DNA of 64,000 bases from Mycolicibacterium helvum (GCF_010731895.1 NZ_AP022596.1:558001-622000), one strand, 5' to 3'; positions 17,274 through 26,520 are shown, counted from the first letter of the stretch. The notes: generated by a model not told the origin, from the sequence alone. Made by a program: numbers and translations.

Positions 17274-18295
17274 TAGGGCTCCGAACACCTACCGGATTCT
17301 TGTTTGATCATCGGGAAAACCCCGGTCCGTCCCTGGAGATCGGTGACACGGATAGCCAGGCCGCAGATGTAGTACATGATCCAGCTGCCATACGACCCGA
17401 GTCTGGCCATCTTGCGGTAGTTCTCCGGACCGCGCTGCAGGCCCCTGTCGAACACGATCTTGTTGTCGTCGAGCAGCGGCGCGAGTCGGTTGAGCTGCTC
17501 GATATCGCCCTTCAGCGGAGCCCGAGCCTGGCTGAGAAGGCTTGTCAGCGAGGATGTCCCGTTATCCAGCGAGGTGATCGCGGTGCCGATGGGATCGCGA
17601 TCCTGCGCCAGGCCGCTGATCAGTTTCTCCAGCTTGTCGATGGCTCCGGAGAACTTGTCGCCGTCCTTGGCGAGCGTGTCGACGACGACCCGGAGGTTGT
17701 CGATCAGCTGCTCGACGGTTTGACTGTTGTCGGCCAGGGCATTCGAGAACGACGATGTCTTGCTCAGCAGTGAATCGAGCGTGTCACCCTGGCCCTGCAG
17801 GATGTTGATCAACGACGCGGTGAGTGCGTTGACGTCCTGGGGGTTGAGCCCCTGGATCACCGGGCGCAGGCCACCGAGCAAGAGATCCAGGTCCAGCGCA
17901 CCCTGGGTGCGGTCCTTGGGTATCTGAGCCCCCGCAGGCAGCACCCTGGCCGAGCCGGGACCATCGATCAGTTCCAGGTAGCGGTCACCCGTCAGATTCA
18001 GATAGCGCACTGCCGCTTGGGTTCCGGTGGTCAAGACGACGTCGCGATCGGCATCGAATTTGACCAGGACGCTCTTGTCCGGCTGTAGATCCACGCTGTT
18101 GACCGTGCCGACCCGGACTCCGGCGACGCGCACCGTATCGCCGTCCTTCAGCCGCGACGCATCACCGAACACCGCCGAGTACCCGGACGTCGAGCCGCTG
18201 CGGTAATTGCTGAACGTCAGAAACAGGAAGGCGGTCAGGACCACCATCACGACAGCGAACACCCCGAACTTCACGAGTGTGCTTGTGGTGCGCAT
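17273..18295 (-). CDS. mceB: MceB, MCE-family protein
   Basis: The 340-residue protein has an N-terminal helix (TLVKFGVFAVVMVVLTAFL) and an MCE domain with GDTVRVAGVRVGTVNSVDL near 52-70 and LTGDRYLELI. The rest is helical with many NxLxxxxD-type repeats and ends in GLAIRVTDLQGR and a Cys-containing tail. The start ATG 18295 overlaps the mceA stop (TAATG); the frame stays open further upstream but that extension lies inside mceA. Role: ring subunit of the Mce lipid channel. Confidence 0.93.
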   Translation of the reverse strand: MRTTSTLVKFGVFAVVMVVLTAFLFLTFSNYRSGSTSGYSAVFGDASRLKDGDTVRVAGVRVGTVNSVDLQPDKSVLVKFDADRDVVLTTGTQAAVRYLNLTGDRYLELIDGPGSARVLPAGAQIPKDRTQGALDLDLLLGGLRPVIQGLNPQDVNALTASLINILQGQGDTLDSLLSKTSSFSNALADNSQTVEQLIDNLRVVVDTLAKDGDKFSGAIDKLEKLISGLAQDRDPIGTAITSLDNGTSSLTSLLSQARAPLKGDIEQLNRLAPLLDDNKIVFDRGLQRGPENYRKMARLGSYGSWIMYYICGLAIRVTDLQGRTGVFPMIKQESGRCSEP

Positions 18296-19572
18296 TATCC
18301 CGGTTGTCCGATCTGTGCGGTATTGCGCGGCGGGCCGTCCAGCGGGCCGAACAACAGTTGCTTGAGACCGTCGGAGTTGAGCAGGATGCCCTGGTTGCCG
18401 TACTGCCACGGGTTGATGCCGGTGTCGGTGACGAGGTACTTCGACCGGTTGCCGTAACCGATGTAGGGCAAGCCCATGCACTGCGGGCCGCCCTTGGCCG
18501 CAACCTTGGGCAGGTTCGACGGATAGCGGTAACGCTCGATGCCGAGGGTGAAGGCGACGTTGACCAGAACGCCGGGGTCCATCAGCGGCGGCTGCAGCCG
18601 AACGAAGTTCATGCCTTCGAGTGTGCAATTGATTGCCGGCGCATATTCGTTGAACAGGGCCGTGGTGGGCGCCAGCAAGTGGAGCACCTTGCTCAGCGCC
18701 GGCTGGTTGGTGCCAAGCACGTCGTTGCCCTGATCGGCGAGCCCGATCATGTTGACCAGGAAGGTATCCAGGTTCTGCCGCTCATCGACAATGCTCTGGC
18801 TGACCTTGTTCGCGTTCTGTACGGTGCGAACCAGATCCGGGGCGGCGTCGGCGTAGGCGGCGGCGACCGGTGCGGACAGTTCGATGTCTCGCGCCAGGTT
18901 CGGCAGGCTTGGCTCGATTTTTGCCAACAGGCTGTCGAAGTCGGCCACCGTCTGGCCGAATTGCTTGCCGCGCCCGGCGAACGCCGACGAGAGTGCGCCG
19001 AGGGTCTCGTTGAGCTGGGCCGGATCGATCTTCTTCAGGATCTGCGTCAGCTGCTGGAACACCGTATTGATCTCGACGGTGACATGCTGACCCTGCAGAA
19101 CCTGGCCGGGGTACATGGGTTTCAGTGACGGATCAGCGGGTGGTTCGAAGTTGACGTACTTGGCGCCGAAGACCGTCGTCGAGGCGATGTCGGCGACGAC
19201 GTTGGACGGAATCTTGCGCAGCTGTGCGGGATCCATCGCAAGGTGCAGGACGGCCGCGCCATCGGGGCGGGTTTCGATCGAGTCAACCTTGCCGACCTGG
19301 ACACCGCGCATCTTCACTCTGGCGTCAGGGTTCATCACCAGGCCGGCGCGGTCGGAGATCACGGTCACCGGAACCGTTTTGGTGAAATCGCCACGGAACA
19401 GCCCGACAGAGACAGCGACGATCGCGGCGACAATCACGACCGTCGCCAGACCCGCCACCGGTCGCGCCCAGCCGCGTGCGCCGAAGTTGTGGCCAGTTCT
19501 GGCCGCCACCGGCACTGCGTTGGTTTCGGTTTCCGATCGGTCGGCCGGCCCCGGACCAAGGTTTCGCGTCAC
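18295..19572 (-). CDS. mceA: MceA, MCE-family protein
   Basis: The 425-residue protein has a long cytoplasmic N-terminus (about 38 residues), a transmembrane helix PVAGLATVVIVAAIVAVSVG, and an MCE domain with NPDARVKMRGVQVGKVDSI near 80-98 and FGAKYVNFEPP near 134-144. The helical domain and a Cys-bearing C-terminal domain (CTLEGMNFVRLQPPLMDPG) follow. The RAGLVMNPDARVKMRGVQVGKV block is like that of Mce4A-type proteins, but I cannot assign the operon to mce4 or another class from this alone. It follows yrbEB by eight bases. Confidence 0.92.
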   Translation of the reverse strand: MTRNLGPGPADRSETETNAVPVAARTGHNFGARGWARPVAGLATVVIVAAIVAVSVGLFRGDFTKTVPVTVISDRAGLVMNPDARVKMRGVQVGKVDSIETRPDGAAVLHLAMDPAQLRKIPSNVVADIASTTVFGAKYVNFEPPADPSLKPMYPGQVLQGQHVTVEINTVFQQLTQILKKIDPAQLNETLGALSSAFAGRGKQFGQTVADFDSLLAKIEPSLPNLARDIELSAPVAAAYADAAPDLVRTVQNANKVSQSIVDERQNLDTFLVNMIGLADQGNDVLGTNQPALSKVLHLLAPTTALFNEYAPAINCTLEGMNFVRLQPPLMDPGVLVNVAFTLGIERYRYPSNLPKVAAKGGPQCMGLPYIGYGNRSKYLVTDTGINPWQYGNQGILLNSDGLKQLLFGPLDGPPRNTAQIGQPG

Positions 19573-19580
19573 TCTTCTCC

Positions 19581-20429
19581 CTATCCGGACAGGTTGAAGT
19601 TGCCGTTGGATCCGTAGATGGCCAGGGAGACCAGCAGGGTGACCGAGACGACCACGATCAGGGAGGTCCGGACCGCGTTACCCACCGCAACCCCGACTCC
19701 CGACGGGCCGCCGGTGGCGAAGTAGCCGAAGTAGGTATGGATCAACAAAATCGTGATCGCCATCAACACCGCCTGCAAAAAGCTCCACAGCAAGTCAATC
19801 GGATTCAAAAACGTGTTGAAGTAATGGTCATAGAGGCCCCCGGACTGACCGAACAACACCACCGTCGTGAACTGGCTGGCCACAAAACTCAAGATCACCG
19901 CGATCGAGTACAACGGCGTGATCGCCACCATCCCGGCCACAATCCGCGTCGAGACCAAGTATTCGACCGGAGGGATACCCATCGATTCCAGGGCATCGAT
20001 CTCCTCATTGATCCGCATCGCCCCCAACTGCGCGGTCACCCCCGCCCCGAACGTGGCCGCCAACCCAATCCCAGCCACCACCGGCGCACTGATCCGCACA
20101 TTGATAAACGCCGCCAAAAACCCGGTCAACGCCTCAATACCAATATTGCCCAACGAGGAATAACCCTGCACCGCCAACGTGCCACCAGCAGCCAACGTCA
20201 AAAACCCGACGATCACCACAGTGCCGCCGATCATCGCCAACGTCCCGGCACCCATCGAGATCTCCGCGATCAACCGGATGATCTCCTTACGGAAATGCAC
20301 CGTCGCATGCGGCGTACCAGCAATCGCCCGCCCATAAAAAATCGTGTGATCACCAATACGACCAAACGTCCCCAACGGACGGCGCACCTGACGCGCGATC
20401 CGCGGATACAAAGCCTGCAACGACGCCAC
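19581..20429 (-). CDS. yrbEB: YrbEB, ABC-transporter permease of the Mce system
   Basis: The 282-residue protein is an MlaE/YrbE permease: GFLTLAAGGTLAVQGYSSLGNIG, a GAGVTAQLGAMRINEEIDALESMGI block near 150-175 holding the EIDAL coupling motif, and five or so hydrophobic segments. Two YrbE proteins form the inner-membrane channel energised by an MceG ATPase, which is not in this window. The ending NGNFNLSG is typical of YrbEB. From about 19740 upward the coding strand is much richer in GGT, GTT and TTG codons than the mce genes. Confidence 0.93.
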   Translation of the reverse strand: MASLQALYPRIARQVRRPLGTFGRIGDHTIFYGRAIAGTPHATVHFRKEIIRLIAEISMGAGTLAMIGGTVVIVGFLTLAAGGTLAVQGYSSLGNIGIEALTGFLAAFINVRISAPVVAGIGLAATFGAGVTAQLGAMRINEEIDALESMGIPPVEYLVSTRIVAGMVAITPLYSIAVILSFVASQFTTVVLFGQSGGLYDHYFNTFLNPIDLLWSFLQAVLMAITILLIHTYFGYFATGGPSGVGVAVGNAVRTSLIVVVSVTLLVSLAIYGSNGNFNLSG

Positions 20430-20437
20430 CCCCGGAC

Positions 20438-21243
20438 CTACCGCGCACTCATCCGGATACCAATGGCCGTCACGACCACGTTCACCACAAACAACGCCAT
20501 GAACGCGTACACCACCGTCTCATTGACCGCATTACCCACCGCCTTGGCGCCACCACCAGTGATCGTCAACCCCCGATAACAGGCCACCAAACCCGCGATC
20601 AACCCGAACAAGGCCGCCTTCACACACGAGATGATCACCTCCGGCACCCCGGTCAACAACGTGATTCCCGCCGCGAACGCCCCCGGATTCACATCCTGAA
20701 CAAACACCGAAAACACGTAACCACCCAAAATCCCGATGATCACCACCAACGAATTCAACAGCAGCGCCACCAAACCCGACGCCAACATCCGCGGCGTCAC
20801 CAACCGCTGCACCGGATTAATCCCCAGCACTTCCATCGCATCGATCTCTTCACGAATCGTGCGCGACCCCAAATCCGCACACATCGCCGTCGCCCCAGCA
20901 CCCGCCACAATCAACACCGTCACCAACGGACCCACCTGCGTCACCGCACCAAAAGCCGCACCAGCCCCCGACAGATCCGCAGCCCCAACTCCCGCAACAG
21001 AATATTGAGCGTGAACGACACCAACACCGTGAACGGAATCGCCACCAACAACGTCGGCGCCAACGACACCCGCGCCACAAACCACGACTGCTCCAAAAAC
21101 TCCCGCCACTGAAACGGCTTCCGAAACACAAACCGCACAGCATCCGCAGACATCGCGAACAAACCACCAATAGCCTGCATCGGACCCGACAAACCGCTCA
21201 GAGCGACGCCCGGCGACCAACGATCCGGCCCCTTACCCGCCAT
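20438..21243 (-). pseudogene. yrbEA: YrbEA permease gene, frameshifted
   Basis: The first 86 codons (from ATG 21243) encode a normal YrbEA start (RKPFQWREFLEQSWFVARVS, LVSFTLNILLRELG). The frame then runs into a stop at 20941. The rest of the protein, AADLSGAGAAFGAVTQVGP through EEIDAMEVLGINPVQRL to the normal end, is intact in another frame. Adding one G to the run at 20983-20986 (CCCC on the plus strand) restores a 268-residue YrbEA. Either the permease is broken or the base is a sequencing error. The start lies 11 bases inside the thiolase gene. Confidence 0.85.
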
Positions 21244-22402
21244 CGGTGCCCGGCCCTTCCAGAATCGTCACCGCGGCTACCGCAGTCGGCCCACCGATGT
21301 TGTGGGCCAGCCCGATTCGGGCTCCGTCCACTTGGTTTGCGGCGCTACCACGGAGTTGTTCGAAAAGCTCTACGCACTGGGCCACTCCGGTGGCACCAGG
21401 TGGGTGCCCCTTGGCCTTCAGGCCGCCGCTGGGATTCACTGGCAGCGCTCCGCCAACACAAGTCACTTCGGCCTCCATCAACTTGTAGGCCTCCGCATGT
21501 TCGGCGAAGCCGAGATCTTCATAGCTGATCAGCTCGATGCCGGTGAAGAAATCGTGAACTTCAGCCACATCGATATCAGCAGGCGCCAAACCTGCCATAC
21601 TGAACGCTCTCTTGGCTGCGCGAACGGTAGCGGGGAACGTGGTCAGGTCGGCCTTGTGCTGATGCATCACCGAGTCCAGGCCGAGGCCCACGCCCCGTAT
21701 CCACACCGGGCGGTCGGTGAAGCGGTCCACGACATCTTCGGTGGCCAGCAAAAGTGCTGCGGCACCGTCACTTTGGGGCGCACAGTCATACACGCCGAAC
21801 GGTGTCACCACCGTCGGCGCCGCGAGCACCTCGTCAACGGTAACCTCAAAGCGGAGACGAGCCTTCGGATTGGTCACTCCATGCCGATGATTCTTCACCG
21901 CAACCATCGCCATGTGCTCACGGGTGGCGGGGGTTTCGTGCAAATAGCGCGCAACGTGAAGCGCGAATCCGGCCGGCGCAACCAATCCCAGCGGGTAATC
22001 CCACGCCATGTCTCGGGCCATCGCCTCCCACTCCCACAGCAATTGCTTGGAAGCGGTCTCGCGAAGTTTGTCCGCACCCATCACCAATGCCACGTCGGCC
22101 GCCCCCGACGCAACGCCGTAGAGGGCATTGCGGACCGCGTCGTTGCCGGTGGCACAAGAGTTCTCGATCCGCGTGACAGGGAGGTCGGGCAGGCCGAGAG
22201 AGTCGGCCAGGATGCCTGCCGGAAATCCGTCCGGGGTTCCCATCGCGCCGAACCACGCTGCGTCAATCTCAGACTTGTTGACGCCCTTGTCAACGCGCGC
22301 GGCGCACTCGGCGAACGCCATCGGAAGCAGATCCTTCAGACCCAGGGCGAAATGTTCGCCGAACGCCGTCATTCCGGCGCCCACGATCGCGACGCGCCTC
22401 AT
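21233..22402 (-). CDS. Thiolase (SCP2/non-specific lipid-transfer type)
   Basis: The 389-residue protein has the thiolase nucleophile Cys83 in RIENSCATGNDAV, a VHDFFTGIELISYEDLGF block with the His of SCP2-type thiolases, and GGLKAKGHPPGATGVAQ with the GHP motif. It should cleave 3-oxoacyl-CoA or make the reverse bond, probably on a bulky substrate. ATG 22402 (MRRVAIVGAG) overlaps the upstream DUF35 gene by four bases. Pairing with a DUF35 protein is common in steroid and aromatic side-chain loci. It directly precedes yrbEA. Confidence 0.88.
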   Translation of the reverse strand: MRRVAIVGAGMTAFGEHFALGLKDLLPMAFAECAARVDKGVNKSEIDAAWFGAMGTPDGFPAGILADSLGLPDLPVTRIENSCATGNDAVRNALYGVASGAADVALVMGADKLRETASKQLLWEWEAMARDMAWDYPLGLVAPAGFALHVARYLHETPATREHMAMVAVKNHRHGVTNPKARLRFEVTVDEVLAAPTVVTPFGVYDCAPQSDGAAALLLATEDVVDRFTDRPVWIRGVGLGLDSVMHQHKADLTTFPATVRAAKRAFSMAGLAPADIDVAEVHDFFTGIELISYEDLGFAEHAEAYKLMEAEVTCVGGALPVNPSGGLKAKGHPPGATGVAQCVELFEQLRGSAANQVDGARIGLAHNIGGPTAVAAVTILEGPGTDGG

Positions 22403-23610
22403 GCCGCACCCCACGACCGGACGGACGGTTCCCGTGGCGTTGCGGCCTGATACGGCTCGAACGAGTACCCGTAGTCGGGCACACCGGATCTCATCGCAAC
22501 CCGGCGCAGTGTGAGCCGTCCGCGGTCACCGATTCGCACCGCCCCGGCTTCCACCCCGGTGACCTTCACCAAGGCGCGGATAGTGACGTCATCGAGCTCG
22601 ACGATGACCAACGAGTACGGAGTGCGCAGGCCTGGCACCGGAATATTGACGGTGACCTCGGTGTAGACCGTTCCCGCCCGGGGCAACGGCACCAGCTCGT
22701 AGTCGGTGGTCAGCCGGCCTTCCTCATCGAGGCGGTAACGGGGCGGAAAGTCCAATTCGTCGCTGCCACTGTGCCGGCCGGCCTCCCATCGCACCTTGGC
22801 CTCGAAGGCCCGTTCGTAGGCCGCGAGCGAGATCGGGATCTCGCGGCCCGTACCGACGTTGGTCTGGGGGCGCGGACGCGCCACCGGTTCGCGCCGGTAG
22901 ACCGCGGCGTCTCCGCCGACCACGGTCACCCCGGACAGGCTGGCCTGCTCGACGGCCACCAACGGGCCGTTGGTGCGTGACTCGGCAAGCGCTGCCAACG
23001 CGAACAGCCCGGCACTGGCCCCCGATGTCGGCAACGTCGGCGGGTCACCGCCGCACAGTTCGGCGACGCGGTCGTGGTCCACTCCGGCCAGAGCCACCGG
23101 GGTGTCGAGCCAGGCAGCCGCCAGCGAGGCGACCAGGCCGCGTTCGTGAAGCAGTCGCGGGTCGCCATAGTCGTGGACCACGCCGCTGGCGTTTCGGGTG
23201 CGGACTGGAAGACTGCGCGCCACCCGCGCTGCGGTGCGCACCTGCAGTCCGCTGTCCGCGGTCAGGATCGCCGCCGCCCCAGCAGGATCCAGATCGGCGC
23301 CGATGACCAGCGTGCGCGGTCGGGCCGAACTGACCGCGTCCAGCGTGGCCGGCGCTCCCCCCAGTCGCTCGTCGACCTCGAGCTCGGGATCCAGTCCAAG
23401 GCCGGCGAGCAGCACCGCGGCGTTGCTGCTTTCCAGCAGCGGCAGGTCCCTGCTGACCAGCACGACCCGTTCGACGGCGCTGCCTTCGGACAGCGCCGCC
23501 CGGCCCGCTTCGACAGCCAGCGTGATTGCGTCCTCATCATCGCCGGCAATGCGATGCGCCTCACACCCCCACGGCGGTAGGTAGGTGCCAATGGCGATGA
23601 TGTGCGGCAT
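22399..23610 (-). CDS. Thiolase-like domain fused to DUF35 OB-fold protein
   Basis: The product has 403 residues. The N-terminal part (PHIIAIGTYLPPWG at the start; LPTSGASAGLFALAAL near 215) looks like a degenerate ketosynthase-III/HMG-CoA-synthase-type fold with no obvious catalytic Cys. The C-terminal 130 residues form a DUF35-like OB fold (YTEVTVNIPVPGLRTPYSLVIVEL) lacking the usual zinc-ribbon cysteines. DUF35 proteins are partners of SCP2-type thiolases and aldolases, and the thiolase is encoded next. ATG 23610 is the start; the frame is open further upstream but enters the CoA-transferase. Confidence 0.75.
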   Translation of the reverse strand: MPHIIAIGTYLPPWGCEAHRIAGDDEDAITLAVEAGRAALSEGSAVERVVLVSRDLPLLESSNAAVLLAGLGLDPELEVDERLGGAPATLDAVSSARPRTLVIGADLDPAGAAAILTADSGLQVRTAARVARSLPVRTRNASGVVHDYGDPRLLHERGLVASLAAAWLDTPVALAGVDHDRVAELCGGDPPTLPTSGASAGLFALAALAESRTNGPLVAVEQASLSGVTVVGGDAAVYRREPVARPRPQTNVGTGREIPISLAAYERAFEAKVRWEAGRHSGSDELDFPPRYRLDEEGRLTTDYELVPLPRAGTVYTEVTVNIPVPGLRTPYSLVIVELDDVTIRALVKVTGVEAGAVRIGDRGRLTLRRVAMRSGVPDYGYSFEPYQAATPREPSVRSWGAA

Positions 23611-23627
23611 CAGTTCTCCGGCGCCAC

Positions 23628-24833
23628 TTAGGTGACCGCGCCGGCGGTTTTGAGTTCGATAATGCGGTCCCAGTCCAGGCCGAGTTCGGCGAGGATCTCG
23701 TCGGTTTGTTCGGCGAATCCCGGCGCCGGCCCGGTCAGCGGTGCGGCGACGTCGAACTGAACCGGATTGGCGACGAGTTCCAATTCGCCTGCCTGCACGA
23801 TGTATTCGTTGGCACGGATCTGCGCGTCCTGGGCCGCCTGCAGGGTGTCCTGCACTGGCGCCCACGGCCCCGCCAGCGTCGAGAACCGCTCGCTCCACTC
23901 CGGCAGCGGCCGCTTGGCCATGGCCTCACGCAGGATGTCCACGGCGGCGGCGGTGTTCTCCGCGATCGATTCCGCGGTGGCGAACCGCGGGTCATCGGCC
24001 AGTTCACCGAGCTCCATGTGCTTGCACACGTCGGCCCAGAACTTTCCTGGCTGCATCATCACAAACGAGATGTAGCGGTTGTCAGCGGTCTCATAGAGCC
24101 CGACCAAGGGATTGATCGGCGAACCATGCACACCCGGCGGCGGCTGCACCATCAGCTGCTGGAGGTGTTGAGTCAACGCCACGGTATGCCCCATCGACCA
24201 CAGTCCACTGCCGAGCAGGGACACGTCGACCACCGACGGTTCACCCGTGCGCTCGCGCTGGAACAGTGCGGCCGCGATACCGCCCGCGAGATTAGTGCCC
24301 GAGATCGTGTCACCGTAGGCCGGTCCCGGCGGGGCGATCATGCCTTCGATGCCCGGCGGCGTGATGGTCGCGGCGGTGCCGGCGCGGCACCAGAAGGCGG
24401 TCATGTCGTATCCGCCCTTCACCGATTCCTCGCCGCGCGGACCGAGCGCACTGCCACGCGCGTAGATGATCTTCGGGTTGACGGCTCGGATGTCGTCGAC
24501 GTCGATCCCGAACTTTTGGCGGTGGCCAGGCAGGAAACTGGTGAGGAACACATCGGCGCGGCGCGCCAGTTCGAGCAATACCTCTTTGCCCTCAGGCACC
24601 GACATATCCAGCCCGATGCTGCGCTTACCCCGGTTGGCGTGCTCGATGTTCGGGTTGGGGTCACCTTCGACCCGCAGCGGGCCGGTCTGCCGCAGCCCGC
24701 GCTGCGGATCTCCAGTCACCGCATGCTCGACCTTGATGACGTCGGCACCCCACTCCCCGAGCACCGCTCCGCACGAAGGTACAAAGCCGTACATCGCGAC
24801 CTCGAGGACGCGAACCCCTTCCAGCGGCCTCAC
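23628..24833 (-). CDS. CaiB/BaiF family CoA-transferase
   Basis: The 401-residue protein belongs to class III CoA-transferases: GVRVLEVAMYGFVPSCGAVLGEWGADVIKVE (blocks at residues 6-36), NRGKRSIGLD near 67-76, and the putative catalytic Asp175 in AYGDTISGTN. It transfers CoA between carboxylic acids, here probably activating an oxidised acid produced by the aldehyde dehydrogenase upstream. Its start overlaps the aldehyde dehydrogenase stop by four bases. The HMG-like donor or acceptor cannot be read from the sequence. Confidence 0.9.
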   Translation of the reverse strand: MRPLEGVRVLEVAMYGFVPSCGAVLGEWGADVIKVEHAVTGDPQRGLRQTGPLRVEGDPNPNIEHANRGKRSIGLDMSVPEGKEVLLELARRADVFLTSFLPGHRQKFGIDVDDIRAVNPKIIYARGSALGPRGEESVKGGYDMTAFWCRAGTAATITPPGIEGMIAPPGPAYGDTISGTNLAGGIAAALFQRERTGEPSVVDVSLLGSGLWSMGHTVALTQHLQQLMVQPPPGVHGSPINPLVGLYETADNRYISFVMMQPGKFWADVCKHMELGELADDPRFATAESIAENTAAAVDILREAMAKRPLPEWSERFSTLAGPWAPVQDTLQAAQDAQIRANEYIVQAGELELVANPVQFDVAAPLTGPAPGFAEQTDEILAELGLDWDRIIELKTAGAVT

Positions 24834-26332
24834 GACACGACCGCCGCGAGAGTCTTGCGCTCGAGGAATTCCTCCAGGCCTGCCACACCCATCTCCCGGC
24901 CGACACCGGACTGTTTGTAGCCACCGAACGGGCTGTCCGGACCGAAGTAGTTGCCGCCGTTGATCCCCATCGTCCCGGTACGAATCCGCCGGGCGATCGC
25001 CAGCGCACGGTCGTGGCCGCCGAACACCCCACCGGACAGGCCGTAGATGGAGTTGTTGGCGATCCGGACCGCGTCGTCGTCGTCGGAGTAGGCGAGGACG
25101 GCCAACACCGGCCCGAAGATCTCTTCCTGCGCGAGCTCACTGTCGGGCTCGACGTTGGTGATCAGAGTCGGCTCATAGAAGAAGCCGGGCCCGTCGACCT
25201 TCTTGCCACCGGTGACCACAGTCGCGCCAGCGGCAACCGCACGCTGGACCATGCCGTCCACCTTGGCGCGCTGGGTGTCGTTGATCAGCGGTCCCATATA
25301 GGTGGCCGGATCAGCCGGGTCGCCGTAGCGGACCATGCCCATGAAGTTCTTCACCAGCTCGACGATCTCGTCGTGGTTCTTGCGGGGCACCAGCAGCCGC
25401 GTGGTGATCGCGCACCCCTGACCGGCGTGCGAGCAGATCATGAACGCCGCCATCATGGCGCAGTTGTTGAAGTCGGCGTCGTCGAGCACGACCATGGCCG
25501 ACTTGCCGCCCAGCTCAAGAAAGACCTTCTTGATGGTGTCGCTGGCCGCCGCCATGATCTTGCGTCCGGTGGCCGTCGACCCGGTGAAGGTAACGACATC
25601 CACGTCGGGGCTGGTGGTCAGCGCGACGCCGACCGCGGCGTCGGTGGAGCTGATCACGTTGACCACACCGGCCGGGATGTCGGTGTACTTCGCGATCACC
25701 TCACCGAGCGCCAGCGTGGTCAGCGGGGTGTCCGGCGCGGCCTTGAGGACAACGGTGCAGCCGGCGGCGAGCGACGGACCGAGCTTGGCCAGCGCCAGCT
25801 GATTGGGATAGTTGTAGGCGATGATGGCGGCCACCACGCCGGCGGCTTCCTTCTCCACCCAGCGATGGTGGCGCTGCCCGCGACTCTCGATCTCGCCGAG
25901 GTCTTCGCTCATCGCGTAGGTCTTCAGCAGGTTGGCGTAATAGCCGACGATCCTGATCGGGTCGTCGAGCTGGGCACTCTCGGTCAGCGCGCGCGTCGCG
26001 CCGACCTCGGCGATCGTCAGCGCACGCAATTCGTCGCTGTGCTCCACCAACGCGGTATGAAGCTGTTCCAGGCAACGGATCCGCAGTTCGACGTTGGTCG
26101 ACCAGTCGGTCTTGTCGAAGGCCGTGCGGGCCGCGGCGATCGCACGCTCAGCCTCGGCGACGCCCGCATTGGGTGCGTAGCCGACCACGTCACCGTTCGC
26201 CGGATTGACCGACGGATAGGTGTGCGCAGACCCGACGAGCTGGCCGGCGATCAGCATGTACCGCTCGGACACCTGGCCCCCCGCCGCTTGCTCACTGCTC
26301 GCGATGTGTGCCGTCGCGTCCTGGGCCGGCAT
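24830..26332 (-). CDS. NAD(P)-dependent aldehyde dehydrogenase
   Basis: The 500-residue protein has the ALDH motifs: FTGSTATG at about 249-256, catalytic base Glu273 in FLELGGKSA, and nucleophile Cys307 in HAGQGCAITTR. It oxidises an aldehyde to the acid, most likely just before CoA transfer by the next gene. ATG 26332 is eight bases after GGAGG, while ATG 26338 is only two bases after it, so 26332 is chosen. It is the first gene of the 15-kb unit that ends beyond mceF, so its promoter probably controls the whole Mce system. Confidence 0.93.
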   Translation of the reverse strand: MPAQDATAHIASSEQAAGGQVSERYMLIAGQLVGSAHTYPSVNPANGDVVGYAPNAGVAEAERAIAAARTAFDKTDWSTNVELRIRCLEQLHTALVEHSDELRALTIAEVGATRALTESAQLDDPIRIVGYYANLLKTYAMSEDLGEIESRGQRHHRWVEKEAAGVVAAIIAYNYPNQLALAKLGPSLAAGCTVVLKAAPDTPLTTLALGEVIAKYTDIPAGVVNVISSTDAAVGVALTTSPDVDVVTFTGSTATGRKIMAAASDTIKKVFLELGGKSAMVVLDDADFNNCAMMAAFMICSHAGQGCAITTRLLVPRKNHDEIVELVKNFMGMVRYGDPADPATYMGPLINDTQRAKVDGMVQRAVAAGATVVTGGKKVDGPGFFYEPTLITNVEPDSELAQEEIFGPVLAVLAYSDDDDAVRIANNSIYGLSGGVFGGHDRALAIARRIRTGTMGINGGNYFGPDSPFGGYKQSGVGREMGVAGLEEFLERKTLAAVVS

Positions 26333-26361
26333 CAGCATGTCCTCCCGTCGTGGATAACTTG

Positions 26362-26375
26362 ATTCTCATATCCGG
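26362..26375 (-). promoter_or_regulatory. Conserved promoter element CCGGATATGAGAAT
   Basis: Read on the minus strand, CCGGATATGAGAAT starts 43 bases upstream of the aldehyde dehydrogenase start. The identical 14 bases occur on the plus strand at 56184-56197, 44 bases upstream of the start at 56228. The shared spacing suggests a promoter, with GAGAAT as a -10-like element, or a regulator site overlapping it. Confidence 0.5.
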
Positions 26376-26430
26376 CGAATCATACATTCGGCTCATGAGA
26401 ACTCAAGCCGCATTCGCGGAACCTCTTGGT

Positions 26431-26448
26431 ATCGGACACGCGTCCGAT
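26431..26448. promoter_or_regulatory. Palindrome ATCGGACACGCGTCCGAT, candidate operator
   Basis: An 18-base near-perfect palindrome (eight of nine positions pair) lies in the divergent gap upstream of both the aldehyde dehydrogenase and the SDR genes. Its shape fits a TetR-family operator. No regulator gene is adjacent. Confidence 0.45.
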
Positions 26449-26520
26449 AAATGCGGCTTCGTACCGCATCTCCGCAGTTAGACACATTGCGCGGAAGTGT
26501 CTTGCGAAATGGATCACACC

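Noticed and set aside
19476..20579. A 367-codon plus-strand frame across mceA/yrbEB
   Set aside because: It is antisense to a clear permease gene; the His/Arg/Gln-rich product is a shadow caused by the AC-rich strand bias.
11721..21243. Assigning the mce genes to the mce4 cholesterol operon
   Set aside because: MceA has Mce4A-like blocks, but the flanking genes differ from the usual mce4 context, so the class is left open.
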